A stretch of DNA of 56,855 nt from assembly GCA_021846505.1 (NCBI GenBank), contig JAJZWV010000016.1, positions 1 through 56,855 on the forward strand, in the 5' to 3' direction. Positions 25,042 through 33,067 of this stretch are shown piece after piece (positions within the stretch are counted from its first letter, which is position 1; each line of letters begins with the position of its first letter). The DNA comes from Bacillota bacterium (GTDB taxonomy: Bacteria; Bacillota; Sulfobacillia; Sulfobacillales; JAIMBI01). The notes beneath the pieces were generated by a model that was given only the letters and a program-made list of their open reading frames with translations, had not been told where the DNA came from and did not search any database. Position numbers and translations under genes: made by a program.

Positions 25042-26013
25042 TTAGCCCGTCTCGACCACGCTGTGTCGGAGCTCGTGTGCGCCATCGTCGCGCGCATACT
25101 CGTAGAAATAATGAAGCGTGGTGCCTCGCACCACCACATCAATGTACCGCAGCGAGCCACTGCCCTGCTTAGACCACAGCCGCGGCCCCCCGGCATCCAC
25201 TTTCACAAAGGTTTTCAGATCAAAAGATACCGCCAGGCCCGCACGGTCCTGGTACGTTTCACCGGTGTGAGAGCGCCCATCAAACAGCATCCAGTAGACA
25301 CCGTCCCGGGGAACAATCGTCGACCCCCGCGCTAGGAGGTAGTCCCAGCCCGACCCTGGCTCAAGCAAGGTGCCGGCCCACTCGAAGTGTATCCCGTCGA
25401 CGCTGTACGCCAACCCGGTCTTTGACCGTAAGCGGCCCGTCGCAAAGGCGTTTTCGGTCCCATGCATCTCGTCCGCGCTGATGGGGAAGTCCGGGCGCGA
25501 CACGAAGTTGACCATAATGTACGTCACCGGACCCACCATGAAGACGAACGGGTCCTTTACACCTTCTAGGTCAAACTCCTCTGCTGTCAGCGCAGGTTGG
25601 CGGTCGGCCGCCTTTAGATCCGCCGGGTCATGGGCTTCGATCAGGTCTATCCGCCACCGGCGATCGGCGGGGTCCACGTAGCTGCAGTATAGACGCCAGG
25701 ATCCCGCAGGCGTCAGCTGGAGCGCCGAGCGCTCGATTGATGCGGAGTGCAGCTCGTCGGCCGTGATTTCAGCCAATGGCGTGAATTTCATGCCGTCCGC
25801 GCTTTCCGCAATACGGCAGGCGATGCCCCTCCCCCGCCCAATGGGATGCCGCACCCGGTAGGCCATAACAAATCGCTGGCGCTGCCCGTCGTACACGACC
25901 GACGGTGCCCCCACCCAAAAGTCTCGCTCGGGACGGTCTGGCTCGACGATCACGGTGCCGCTGTCAGGCTCGAATAGAGGCAAAGAAGACCACTGCCGGT
26001 CGGCATCAGCCAC
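25042..26013 (-). CDS. Five-bladed beta-propeller, glycosidase (GH43-like) fold
   Basis: The 323-residue protein has repeated propeller-type segments: FWVGAPSVVYDGQRQRFVMA, RLYCSYVDPADRRWRIDL, GVKDPFVFMVGPVTYIM, GLAYSVDGIHFEWAG and VYWMLFDGRSHTGE. W-x-G-A-P and V-K-D-P-F acids at the blade starts and a glutamate region later resemble the GH43/GH62/GH32-superfamily active site. No signal peptide is seen, so if it is a glycosidase it works inside the cell on an imported substrate. GTG 26013 is preferred over GTG 26070 because AAGGGGG precedes it by 9 bases. It is the first gene of the leftward operon. Confidence 0.7.
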   Translation of the reverse strand: MADADRQWSSLPLFEPDSGTVIVEPDRPERDFWVGAPSVVYDGQRQRFVMAYRVRHPIGRGRGIACRIAESADGMKFTPLAEITADELHSASIERSALQLTPAGSWRLYCSYVDPADRRWRIDLIEAHDPADLKAADRQPALTAEEFDLEGVKDPFVFMVGPVTYIMVNFVSRPDFPISADEMHGTENAFATGRLRSKTGLAYSVDGIHFEWAGTLLEPGSGWDYLLARGSTIVPRDGVYWMLFDGRSHTGETYQDRAGLAVSFDLKTFVKVDAGGPRLWSKQGSGSLRYIDVVVRGTTLHYFYEYARDDGAHELRHSVVETG

Positions 26014-26055
26014 GAAGACAACCCCCTTGTTTGTGAGTGCCACGAGCACAGCGAT

Positions 26056-26068
26056 GAGTGTATCACTC
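26056..26068. promoter_or_regulatory. Dyad GAGTG-TAT-CACTC in the divergent region
   Basis: A 5-3-5 inverted repeat between the leftward glycosidase-like gene and the rightward MFS gene. It overlaps an alternative GTG start of the leftward gene and is a candidate operator. Confidence 0.4.
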
Positions 26069-26115
26069 ACGACCTCTTCAATCCACTCTCAGCAGATCAG
26101 GCTCAAGAGGCCGCC

Positions 26116-26129
26116 GAAAAAAGTTTTTC
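26116..26129. promoter_or_regulatory. Dyad GAAAAA-AG-TTTTTC, candidate DeoR operator
   Basis: An exact 6-2-6 inverted repeat, the most A+T-rich point of the divergent region. DeoR-family proteins often bind repeats containing GAAA/TTTC. It lies 104 bases before the MFS start and 103 before the leftward start. Confidence 0.45.
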
Positions 26130-26232
26130 TGTCCATCAGGCCGCGCCAAGAAGGATTGCGCGGATGCTTCACCGAATCATCACAAATGCGCGATACGCGC
26201 ACGTCCCAGTTTTTGGAGGAGGAGGGACCGCC

Positions 26233-27498
26233 GTGAGAATGGCACCAAGTGTTCCCAGGCTCCGATGGACACGCATCATGCCCATCGCCATCGCGATGTA
26301 CACGATTTCCTTCATGGACCGGATTAACCTCTCATTCGCCACCACGGGCATGTCCAAGGACTTCGGCCTAACGGCGACCGGCGTGGGCTTAATTCTTGGT
26401 CTTTTCTTCATAGGGTACTTGGTCCTGCAAGTGCCGGGTGGCTACCTGGCAGAGCGGTGGAGCGCAAAGAAGTTCATCTTCTGGCTGCTGATCGTGTGGG
26501 GAATCTTCGCCGCCATGAGCGGCCTGGCGCAAAATTCCACACAGGAGCTGTGGATTCGATTCTTCTTGGGGGTCGCCGAAGGCGGCATTTGGCCCGCGAC
26601 CCTCGTGCTGCTGTCCAATTGGTTCCCGCGGGAGGAGCGTGCCCGAGCCAACGGCCTGTGGGTTATCTGCCTGCCTCTGGCGGCAGCCATCACGTCGCCG
26701 ATCTCCGGCGCCTTGGTCGCTTCCGTCGGCTGGCGGCTCATGCTTGTATTTGAAGGAATCCCCCCACTGATTTGGGCGGGGCTCTGGTGGTGGGGCATCG
26801 AAGACCGCCCGGAACAGGCCAAGTGGCTCTCCACCAGCGAGCGCGAGTTCATCACGACACGGATCAAGGCCGAGCGACGGCCCACAACCGGCACGATTTG
26901 GAGCGTGCTCCTCGAGCCGTCGATGTGGATTCTGTCTGCCGCCTACTTTCTGACCATCATGGGTGGCTATGGGCTGAATCTCTGGACGCCGACCATCGTT
27001 CACTCGATCGGGGTGGGTTTTCTCGGCACGGGACTTCTGCTCGTCATCCCCAACGGGGCGGCGGTTTGGCTTCTAATTTCGGCAGGCCAATACTCTGACC
27101 GCATTGGCAAGCGCATCGCGGTGTCCGTCGGGGTTCTGTGCATTTCGTTTGTGGGCTACCTACTTCTGGGGGTTATCGGAACCGGAATTGTTGCCTTAGC
27201 CATCCTGTTTCTGGCACTGGCGACCGCAGGCTTTTATGCCCGGCAGGGACCCCTGTGGGCCATTCCCACGGAGGTGCTGCCGGCAGGTACGGCGGGAACG
27301 GCGATGGGGCTCATCAACGGCATCGGCAATATCGGTGGGTTTGTGGGCCCGTTCGTGTTTGGCTACTTGAAAACCACCACGCACTCCTTTACGGCCGGAT
27401 ACTTCGTGATGGGCCTCGCGATTCTCGCGGGCGCAGCCGTGCTGCTTACCGTCAAGGAGCGGCGCGTTCAGCCCGACGCCACGGCCGCAGTGGGATAG
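26233..27498 (+). CDS. MFS transporter, anion:cation symporter (sugar acid) type
   Basis: The 421-residue protein has about 12 hydrophobic segments. After the first helix, SFMDRINLSFA is the D-R-x-N signature of the anion:cation symporter subfamily, which imports hexuronates, glucarate, galactonate and similar acids with protons. GYLVLQVPGGYLAERWSAKK (helices 2-3 loop) and EGGIWPATLVLLSNWFPREE (helix 5) agree. GTG 26233 has GGAGGAGGGA directly upstream; ATG 26239 is close and possible. It heads the rightward operon of the sugar-acid locus and most likely imports the pathway substrate. A 16-bp hairpin follows its stop. Confidence 0.88.
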   Translation: MRMAPSVPRLRWTRIMPIAIAMYTISFMDRINLSFATTGMSKDFGLTATGVGLILGLFFIGYLVLQVPGGYLAERWSAKKFIFWLLIVWGIFAAMSGLAQNSTQELWIRFFLGVAEGGIWPATLVLLSNWFPREERARANGLWVICLPLAAAITSPISGALVASVGWRLMLVFEGIPPLIWAGLWWWGIEDRPEQAKWLSTSEREFITTRIKAERRPTTGTIWSVLLEPSMWILSAAYFLTIMGGYGLNLWTPTIVHSIGVGFLGTGLLLVIPNGAAVWLLISAGQYSDRIGKRIAVSVGVLCISFVGYLLLGVIGTGIVALAILFLALATAGFYARQGPLWAIPTEVLPAGTAGTAMGLINGIGNIGGFVGPFVFGYLKTTTHSFTAGYFVMGLAILAGAAVLLTVKERRVQPDATAAVG

Positions 27499-27529
27499 CC
27501 GTACGGTGGCACCCTCAGCGAGCCGTTGC

Positions 27530-27565
27530 GAGGCGAGGACGCCGATTTGTCGGCATCCTCGCCTC
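27530..27565 (+). terminator. Strong hairpin between the MFS and dehydratase genes
   Basis: Arms 27530-27545 and 27550-27565 form a 16-bp stem with one mismatch and a TTTG loop. No T-run follows, so it is more likely an intercistronic attenuator or mRNA-stability element than a full terminator. The next gene starts 27 bases later. Confidence 0.65.
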
Positions 27566-27591
27566 ACATTATCAGAAGAGGGGATGGCCTC

Positions 27592-28767
27592 GTGAAGATT
27601 GTCGACGTTCGGGTGCGCTTTTTCCGATATCGCCCGCCCAATCCACTCGTCAGCAGCATTGGCCGCCGCCGGTTTCGCCTGTTGTGCCTGGTGGAGCTGA
27701 CGGCGGCCAGCGGGCAGGTGGGCGTGGGGGAAAGTTGGGTCAACTTTCCCTCCTGGGTCGCCGCGGAGCGCCACGCCACCATAACGGAGGGCATCGCACC
27801 GCTACTGGTCGGTCGCGATGCGGCAGACGTGATTGGCACGCAGCAGCGCCTCTGGGCCGATCTGGCTCCTATCGGCCGGCAGGGCGGCATAGCCGGAGCA
27901 GTGTCTCAGGCCCTCAGCGGTGTGGACTTAGCGCTGTGGGACCTGTTGGGCAAGGATCGCGGCCTCCCGGTGTACCGCATGCTTGGCGGCGGACGCCAGC
28001 GGGTCCCCGTCTATGCGTCCGGCCTCGGACCCCAGCTGGACGAAAACAGGGTGCACACACTAATGGCCCGAGGCATTGGCGCCTTTAAGATCAAAGTGGG
28101 ATTTGGCCACGCCGAGGATTATACGCAGGTGGCCCGCCTGCGGCAGCTGGTCGGGGACGGCGGACGAATCATGGTTGACGCCAACCAGGGCTGGCAGACG
28201 CCGAATGAGGCGCTGCTGGCCATAAGGAAGCTTGCTCCCCTTGGGCTGGAGTGGGTCGAAGAGCCGCTGCCCGCTGACGACTGGGAAGGCATGGCTTACG
28301 TCACCTCGCGGTCGCCCGTTCCCATCAGCGCCGGTGAGAATCTCTATGGGCGAGCTGCCTTCGCGCGGTGGGCCCACCGGCGCGCGTTCAACATCGCACA
28401 GCCGGACCTCACGAAAGTTGGTGGATTCACCGAGGCGTGGGCCATCGCGCAGATGATGCCGGCATACGGACTCGCGTGGGCTCCCCATTTCTTGGGCGGC
28501 GCCGTGGGGCTGGCCGCTACCTGCCATCTGTTTGCACTGGTGCCGGGTGGCATCGCCGTGGAGCTGGACAGCAATCCCAACGCCTTGCGCGATGGGATAG
28601 CCGCGCTGCCCTTTCCCGCTGCGGTCGAAGACGGGCACATCGTGCTGCCCGACACCCCAGGGTGGGGCCTCACGCTCCGTGAGGACTTACTGACTGTCCA
28701 CGAAGTGCCTTGGCAGGAGGCATGGCGGGAAGCGGATCCCCCTGCCGATTCACCTAGCCAGAAGTAA
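27592..28767 (+). CDS. Enolase-superfamily acid-sugar dehydratase (mandelate racemase type)
   Basis: The 391-residue protein shows the full mandelate-racemase-type site: Lys166-x-Lys168 (FKIKVG), metal ligands Asp196 (VDANQGW), Glu223 (VEEPLP) and Glu249 (AGENLYG), and the catalytic His299 in WAPHFLGG. Enzymes of this group abstract the alpha proton of a sugar acid and most often dehydrate it to a 2-keto-3-deoxy acid. The aldolase gene next door supports dehydration. GTG 27592 follows AGAGGGGA at good spacing; the open frame further upstream overlaps the hairpin. The exact substrate is unknown. Confidence 0.85.
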   Translation: MKIVDVRVRFFRYRPPNPLVSSIGRRRFRLLCLVELTAASGQVGVGESWVNFPSWVAAERHATITEGIAPLLVGRDAADVIGTQQRLWADLAPIGRQGGIAGAVSQALSGVDLALWDLLGKDRGLPVYRMLGGGRQRVPVYASGLGPQLDENRVHTLMARGIGAFKIKVGFGHAEDYTQVARLRQLVGDGGRIMVDANQGWQTPNEALLAIRKLAPLGLEWVEEPLPADDWEGMAYVTSRSPVPISAGENLYGRAAFARWAHRRAFNIAQPDLTKVGGFTEAWAIAQMMPAYGLAWAPHFLGGAVGLAATCHLFALVPGGIAVELDSNPNALRDGIAALPFPAAVEDGHIVLPDTPGWGLTLREDLLTVHEVPWQEAWREADPPADSPSQK

Positions 28768-28806
28768 GGAGGATTCCCTCACGGCAGAGAGATGGGAGGC
28801 TTCATC

Positions 28807-29700
28807 ATGCCAGATTTGTACCCAGCAGTGCTCACGATAACGCAGGCGGCCCCGCACGAGGATCCAGGCACCAGCGGCGAGGTCGACTTGAACGCCATGC
28901 GGCAATACCTGGACTGGATCTGTGGCCCCCGCAACAGCGACGGATTGTTTGCACTGGGCACGACGGGCCTGGGCCCGATCCTGCCCTGGCCACAACATCA
29001 GGAGGTGCTGCACCTCATTCGCGATGTGAGCAAGATTCCGGTCGTGGTTATGGTGGGGCCTCCCCTGCCTTCGGCTCCTCTCCTGGAAAAATTGGCGTGG
29101 CTCCACGCCCACCACTTGGAGGCCGTCGCCCTGCTGCCTCCCCTGTACTACGATTTTCCCGCCGAGGCACAGGTCGAGACACTGGCCGCGGCCGCAAGAT
29201 CCTGGCGTGGCGCCGTATGGCTGTATAACATTCCCCAGCGTGTAGGATACGCGCTCAGCCATGATACCGTCGCCCGCGTCGTGGAGCGCTGTCCAAACGT
29301 GGTGGGCATCAAGGATTCAAGCGGCGACGGGGGCAATATTCCTGTCTGGCGTCAGATATTTGGCCAGGGCCGCGTTTTCTGCGGCGCCGAGCCGGTGGCG
29401 CTGCCGAGCTTGCTGGCAGGGGCGGATGGTCTGGTGTCCCAATATGCCAGCGTGCTTCCGGAGGTAGGGAGGGCGCTTGCCACCGACCAGAGGGCAGGCC
29501 GCAAGCAACTTCAGGCGTCCCTCAACCGCCTCATCCAGCGCTCGGCCCACCTTCCCTTGATAAGTCTTTTGGGTGAGCTAGGGTTTCGGCGGGGAATCCT
29601 TCCTCGGCCCGCGCTGCCTCCATGGCCGGCGCTGGAGGACTCCGCGCGCCCTCTAGTGCACGAGTGGCTGGCCCTGGGCCAAATCGTCAATGCGCGCTAG
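28807..29700 (+). CDS. DapA-family 2-keto-3-deoxy acid aldolase
   Basis: The 297-residue class I aldolase has the family landmarks: LFALGTTGLGP (the G-T-T-G substrate loop), Tyr140 in WLYNIPQRVG, and the Schiff-base Lys169 in VGIKDSSGD. Its neighbour is an acid-sugar dehydratase, so it most likely cleaves a 2-keto-3-deoxy acid into pyruvate and an aldehyde, rather than making lysine precursors. ATG 28807 is preferred to ATG 28792 because GGGAGG lies 7 bases upstream. The gap to the dehydratase gene is 39 bases. Confidence 0.85.
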   Translation: MPDLYPAVLTITQAAPHEDPGTSGEVDLNAMRQYLDWICGPRNSDGLFALGTTGLGPILPWPQHQEVLHLIRDVSKIPVVVMVGPPLPSAPLLEKLAWLHAHHLEAVALLPPLYYDFPAEAQVETLAAAARSWRGAVWLYNIPQRVGYALSHDTVARVVERCPNVVGIKDSSGDGGNIPVWRQIFGQGRVFCGAEPVALPSLLAGADGLVSQYASVLPEVGRALATDQRAGRKQLQASLNRLIQRSAHLPLISLLGELGFRRGILPRPALPPWPALEDSARPLVHEWLALGQIVNAR

Positions 29701-29803
29701 GCCGGGCTTACGGGAGCGTCTTCACACAGCCGGGCCCGCCAGTCATCCAACACTCGACTCGCCGTCAAGCCAGAAAAAAGGCAGAAAGAAGGTCGTCACT
29801 CCA

Positions 29804-30643
29804 ATGCTCGTCAATCTGCGCACAGCGTTGGCGCGGGCCCCGGTGTGTTTTGGCTTCAACGTGACCAGCTTGGAAATCCTGGATGCACTGGTGAGTGTCG
29901 GCGAAGCGTCGCCAGCTGCCACGATACTGCAGATGACAGACCGCTACATCGACCACTTCGGCGAGCCCCTGATCCGCCAGTGGATCCGGCCGCGCCTGGC
30001 CGCTTCACCCCAAGCGTTTGTCCTGCATCTCGATCACGGCGTCAGCATCGGGACCATTGACCGGGCGCTTCGCCTAGGGTTCACGTCTGTCATGTACGAC
30101 GGCTCGCGGCTTGCGCTCGCGGACAATATTGCCCAGACACGGCTGGCCGCCGAGAAAGCTCGACACGTCAACGCCTCCCTCGAGGCAGAGGTGGGGCACG
30201 TCGGCGGACAGGAAGATGGGGCGGCGGCCGAAGACTCATGGCTCACCACCGTCGAGGAGGCCCGGGCGTTCGCTGCCGGCGTCCAGGTGGACGCCTTGGC
30301 CATCTCCGTCGGGACAGCTCACGGCGGCCGCCCCGGTAACCTATCGCCAAATCTTCGTGTGGACCGCATTCGAGACATCGCCGCCGCGGTCAGGGTCCCG
30401 CTCGTCCTTCATGGGGGCAGCGGAGTGTCCCCCGCCCTGCTTCAGCGTGCCATCGAGGCTGGAATCCGCAAGGTGAACATTGGCACCGAACTCAAGCGGG
30501 CGTGGGCCGAAAGCTTTCCGGCCGCCCTCCGCGAGACCCGTGAGCCGTGGCAGGTCCGCGATCTGGTTGTCGTGCGCCTCATGGCCGTCATCCGGCACTT
30601 CGGGCGCATCACGAGGACCGGCGAGGAGTCCCAGCCCCCTTGA
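29804..30643 (+). CDS. Class II fructose-bisphosphate/tagatose-type aldolase
   Basis: The 279-residue protein has the zinc-aldolase motifs: FVLHLDHG (Asp-His), LEAEVGHVGGQEDG (His), ISVGTAHGGRPG (His), VLHGGSGVSP (His) and RKVNIGTEL (phosphate binding). It is of the GatY/KbaY/FbaA type, joining or cleaving DHAP-derived sugar phosphates. DHAP is the product expected from the kinase plus PdxA2 branch of this locus, which suggests a link between the two operons, although an aldolase could equally use its own phosphorylated substrate. It is the last gene of the rightward operon. ATG 29804 has AAAGAAGG upstream at 11 bases. Confidence 0.85.
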   Translation: MLVNLRTALARAPVCFGFNVTSLEILDALVSVGEASPAATILQMTDRYIDHFGEPLIRQWIRPRLAASPQAFVLHLDHGVSIGTIDRALRLGFTSVMYDGSRLALADNIAQTRLAAEKARHVNASLEAEVGHVGGQEDGAAAEDSWLTTVEEARAFAAGVQVDALAISVGTAHGGRPGNLSPNLRVDRIRDIAAAVRVPLVLHGGSGVSPALLQRAIEAGIRKVNIGTELKRAWAESFPAALRETREPWQVRDLVVVRLMAVIRHFGRITRTGEESQPP

Positions 30644-30666
30644 GGGCGTGCCCTTCCCGCCCGCCT

Positions 30667-31370
30667 CTACACCGGCGTCTTGGCCCACACCAAGTCAAAT
30701 TGGCGGACGGCGGGGGCGCTCGTCGGGGCGGAGCCCTCGGCTGCCCGGCCGGCCGATGCGCGCAATGAGCTCCCGCATCCCGTCGGCGCTGTCAAACACC
30801 AGCTGGTCCTGGCAGGTATCCACCTGGACGATTTCGAAGCCGGCCTGCCGCACGCTGTCGCGCACGGCCCCCGCGCCCCGCCGATTGACGGTCCCTGGAT
30901 GCACCAGCGGCCGCATAACCGTGTGGACGAACGGATTGCCGTCCGCGCCTGGCGCATAGAGAAACCCGCCTGGCTTGCGTATCCGGAAGACACCCTGGGC
31001 CAGGGGTTGCTAGATGCACGACCCGCAGCGCCGCCACGCCGTCCCTCAAGTGTTCGGGCCAGTCCACCACCTCCAGGCCGCGCGCCGCGAACCAGGCGGA
31101 CGCCTCGGGGCGCGAGTGGCGCCACGCCCCATCCAGCATGCGCGGCGCCTGGTTCACTCCCAAGATCCGCACCCGCCCGCGGCCTGCCGCCCGCTCCTGC
31201 AAGCCGCTCCCCACTGCGCCGGCGCCCCTGCCCACATCGACCCACAGCCGGCCCGCCGCCATGGGGAGCTGGTCGGCCAGCGCCGGGCGACCTCTGGCTG
31301 CGCTCCTCCAGCAGCGCGCGATATTGGGCCGTTCGCTCATCAAATCCCAACAGGTCCCGAACCCGAGCAT
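30667..31370 (-). pseudogene. SAM-dependent methyltransferase, frameshifted
   Basis: Joined pieces read as a class I methyltransferase: DERTAQYRALLEE in one frame, then LWVDVGRGAGAVGSGLQERA (motif I, G-x-G-x-G) and ILGVNQAPRMLDGA (motif II) and GLEVVDWPEHLRDG in a second, then MRPLVHPGTVNRRGAGAVRD and AGFEIVQVDTCQDQLVF in another. At least three frame changes are needed. It is most likely a decayed gene, isolated between the sugar-acid and acyl-CoA loci. Confidence 0.55.
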
Positions 31371-31433
31371 CGGGGGATCCCCCCCGGGCGCGCGGATGGA
31401 CCGAGAGGCAGGCCGCCTAGGAAAGGCACACGG

Positions 31434-32987
31434 CTACTTGGCGTACTGCTTCTTCAGCGCGCCTCGGTCAACTTTCCCACTGCCGGTCTTCGGCAGCGCG
31501 GTGGCAAATTCCACTCGGCGCGGCCGCTTGAAGGCGGCCAGCTGGCCGTCGGCCGCCAGAAACTGCCCCAGGTCAGCGGCGGACAGATTCGACCCGTCCG
31601 CTGGCACCACCACGGCCGTCACCTGCTGCACCAGCCGCTCGTGCGGCGTCCCAATGACGGCGGCCTCGCGGACGGCCGGGTGCCGCAGCAGTGCCGCTTC
31701 CACTTCCGACGGGTAGATGTTTTCGCCTCCGCTCACAATCATGTTGTCCGCGCGGTCCAGGTAAGTGAGATAGCCATCCGCTCCCACGGTCACCACGTCG
31801 CCGGTGCGAAGATAGGGCCCCACGCGCCGCCGCGCCGTCTCCTCGGGCGCCTGCCAGTATCCCGGCGCCACAACGTCCCCGGCAAATGCCAACTCACCCG
31901 TCGCCCCTTCGGACAGGGGCGCGAGATTTCCCTCGGCCGTCAGGAGCACGGCCTCCGCCACCTCCTGGCGCACGCGGCCCATCGATCCCCGCACCCGCCG
32001 CTCACCGGCGCTGTAGGTGGTGATGAGCCCACTGGTCTCGGTCTGGCCATACAGCTCGATGATAGGAGTATGCAGAAGCGCCTCCAGCCGATCCGGCACG
32101 TGGGGCGGCGTCGCCGACCCGCCAAACACGATGAAGCGCAGTGGCGAGGCGGGGGGTGCCGGCGGTGCGCCCGCTGACAGCGTGCGGAGAACGTCAATCA
32201 GCATCGTCGTCACCAGCGCGGAGAACGTCGGGCGGAAGGCACCCGCCTGCAGCAGCCAGGCTTCCGCCTGCCAGCGCGGCAGAAAGCGCGCCTCGGCTCC
32301 GACAGCCAGCGCGGGCAGTGTGGTGCACTGCAAGCCCCCGACGTGAAACAGCGGCAGCGCCTGCAGCAGGCGGTCGCCCGATCCCAGCTCCCACGCGCTG
32401 GCCACCATGTCTACCGCGGCGGTGTTGTTCCGGTGGGTCTGCCGCACACCCTTGGGCCGCCCCGTCGTGCCGCTGGTATACATCAAAAGGCAGTCGTCAC
32501 CGTCGCGCCGCGGGGCGATGGCAAGCCCCTGGGGCTCCGCCGCGACGGCAGCGAGACGCACTACATCGAGCCCGACGGGCGCAGGAGCCCCTTCGCTCTC
32601 GGCCCCGCGAACCACTAGGTGCCGGACGGGGGAAGCCGGCAATAGAGACAGCAGGCGTGGCACGTCTCGGCCCTCGGCCATGAGAACGCGGCTTCCGCTG
32701 TCGGACAGGGCGAATGCCAGGTCCGCCTCACTGAACCGGTAGTTCAGCGGCACGGCCACACCGCCCGCAATCCAGACCGCGTACAGCATCACGGCGCCGT
32801 CGGCACTGTTGGGCAGGTAGAGGGCTACCCGGTCACCGGGGGCCAGCCCGCTATCCACGAGGTAATGGGCCACGGCGCGCGCGCGCTCGTCCCACTGGCG
32901 ATAGGTGAGTGTGCCCTCGTCATCCGACAGGGCCGACCGGTCAGGGAACTGACGCACGGCTTCGGCAAACCGACTGGCCAGATTCAT
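31434..32987 (-). CDS. Acyl-CoA synthetase (AMP-forming), fatty acid type
   Basis: The 517-residue protein has the adenylation signatures LLMYTSGTTGRPKGV (P-loop-like A3), ELYGQTETSG (A5), YLRTGDVVTVGADGYLTYLDR (A7-A8), GGENIYPSEVEAAL and the C-terminal Lys in KTGSGKVDRGAL. It activates a carboxylic acid to its acyl-CoA in the cytoplasm. It is the last gene of the leftward acyl-CoA operon, 80 bases after the carboxyltransferase gene, with AGGAGG 8 bases before the ATG. A second, different ligase lies at 37228-38808. Acid specificity is unknown. Confidence 0.9.
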   Translation of the reverse strand: MNLASRFAEAVRQFPDRSALSDDEGTLTYRQWDERARAVAHYLVDSGLAPGDRVALYLPNSADGAVMLYAVWIAGGVAVPLNYRFSEADLAFALSDSGSRVLMAEGRDVPRLLSLLPASPVRHLVVRGAESEGAPAPVGLDVVRLAAVAAEPQGLAIAPRRDGDDCLLMYTSGTTGRPKGVRQTHRNNTAAVDMVASAWELGSGDRLLQALPLFHVGGLQCTTLPALAVGAEARFLPRWQAEAWLLQAGAFRPTFSALVTTMLIDVLRTLSAGAPPAPPASPLRFIVFGGSATPPHVPDRLEALLHTPIIELYGQTETSGLITTYSAGERRVRGSMGRVRQEVAEAVLLTAEGNLAPLSEGATGELAFAGDVVAPGYWQAPEETARRRVGPYLRTGDVVTVGADGYLTYLDRADNMIVSGGENIYPSEVEAALLRHPAVREAAVIGTPHERLVQQVTAVVVPADGSNLSAADLGQFLAADGQLAAFKRPRRVEFATALPKTGSGKVDRGALKKQYAK

Positions 32988-33067
32988 GACAGTGCCTCCT
33001 TGTTAGGCTTGGTTAGGCTTGCGAGGAACCTTGGCACCGCGACTCAAGAGTGCAGACCGCCAGCCGG

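Noticed and set aside
28807-29700. Dihydrodipicolinate synthase (lysine synthesis)
   Set aside because: No lysine genes are nearby, while an acid-sugar dehydratase is directly upstream, so a keto-deoxy acid aldolase is more likely.
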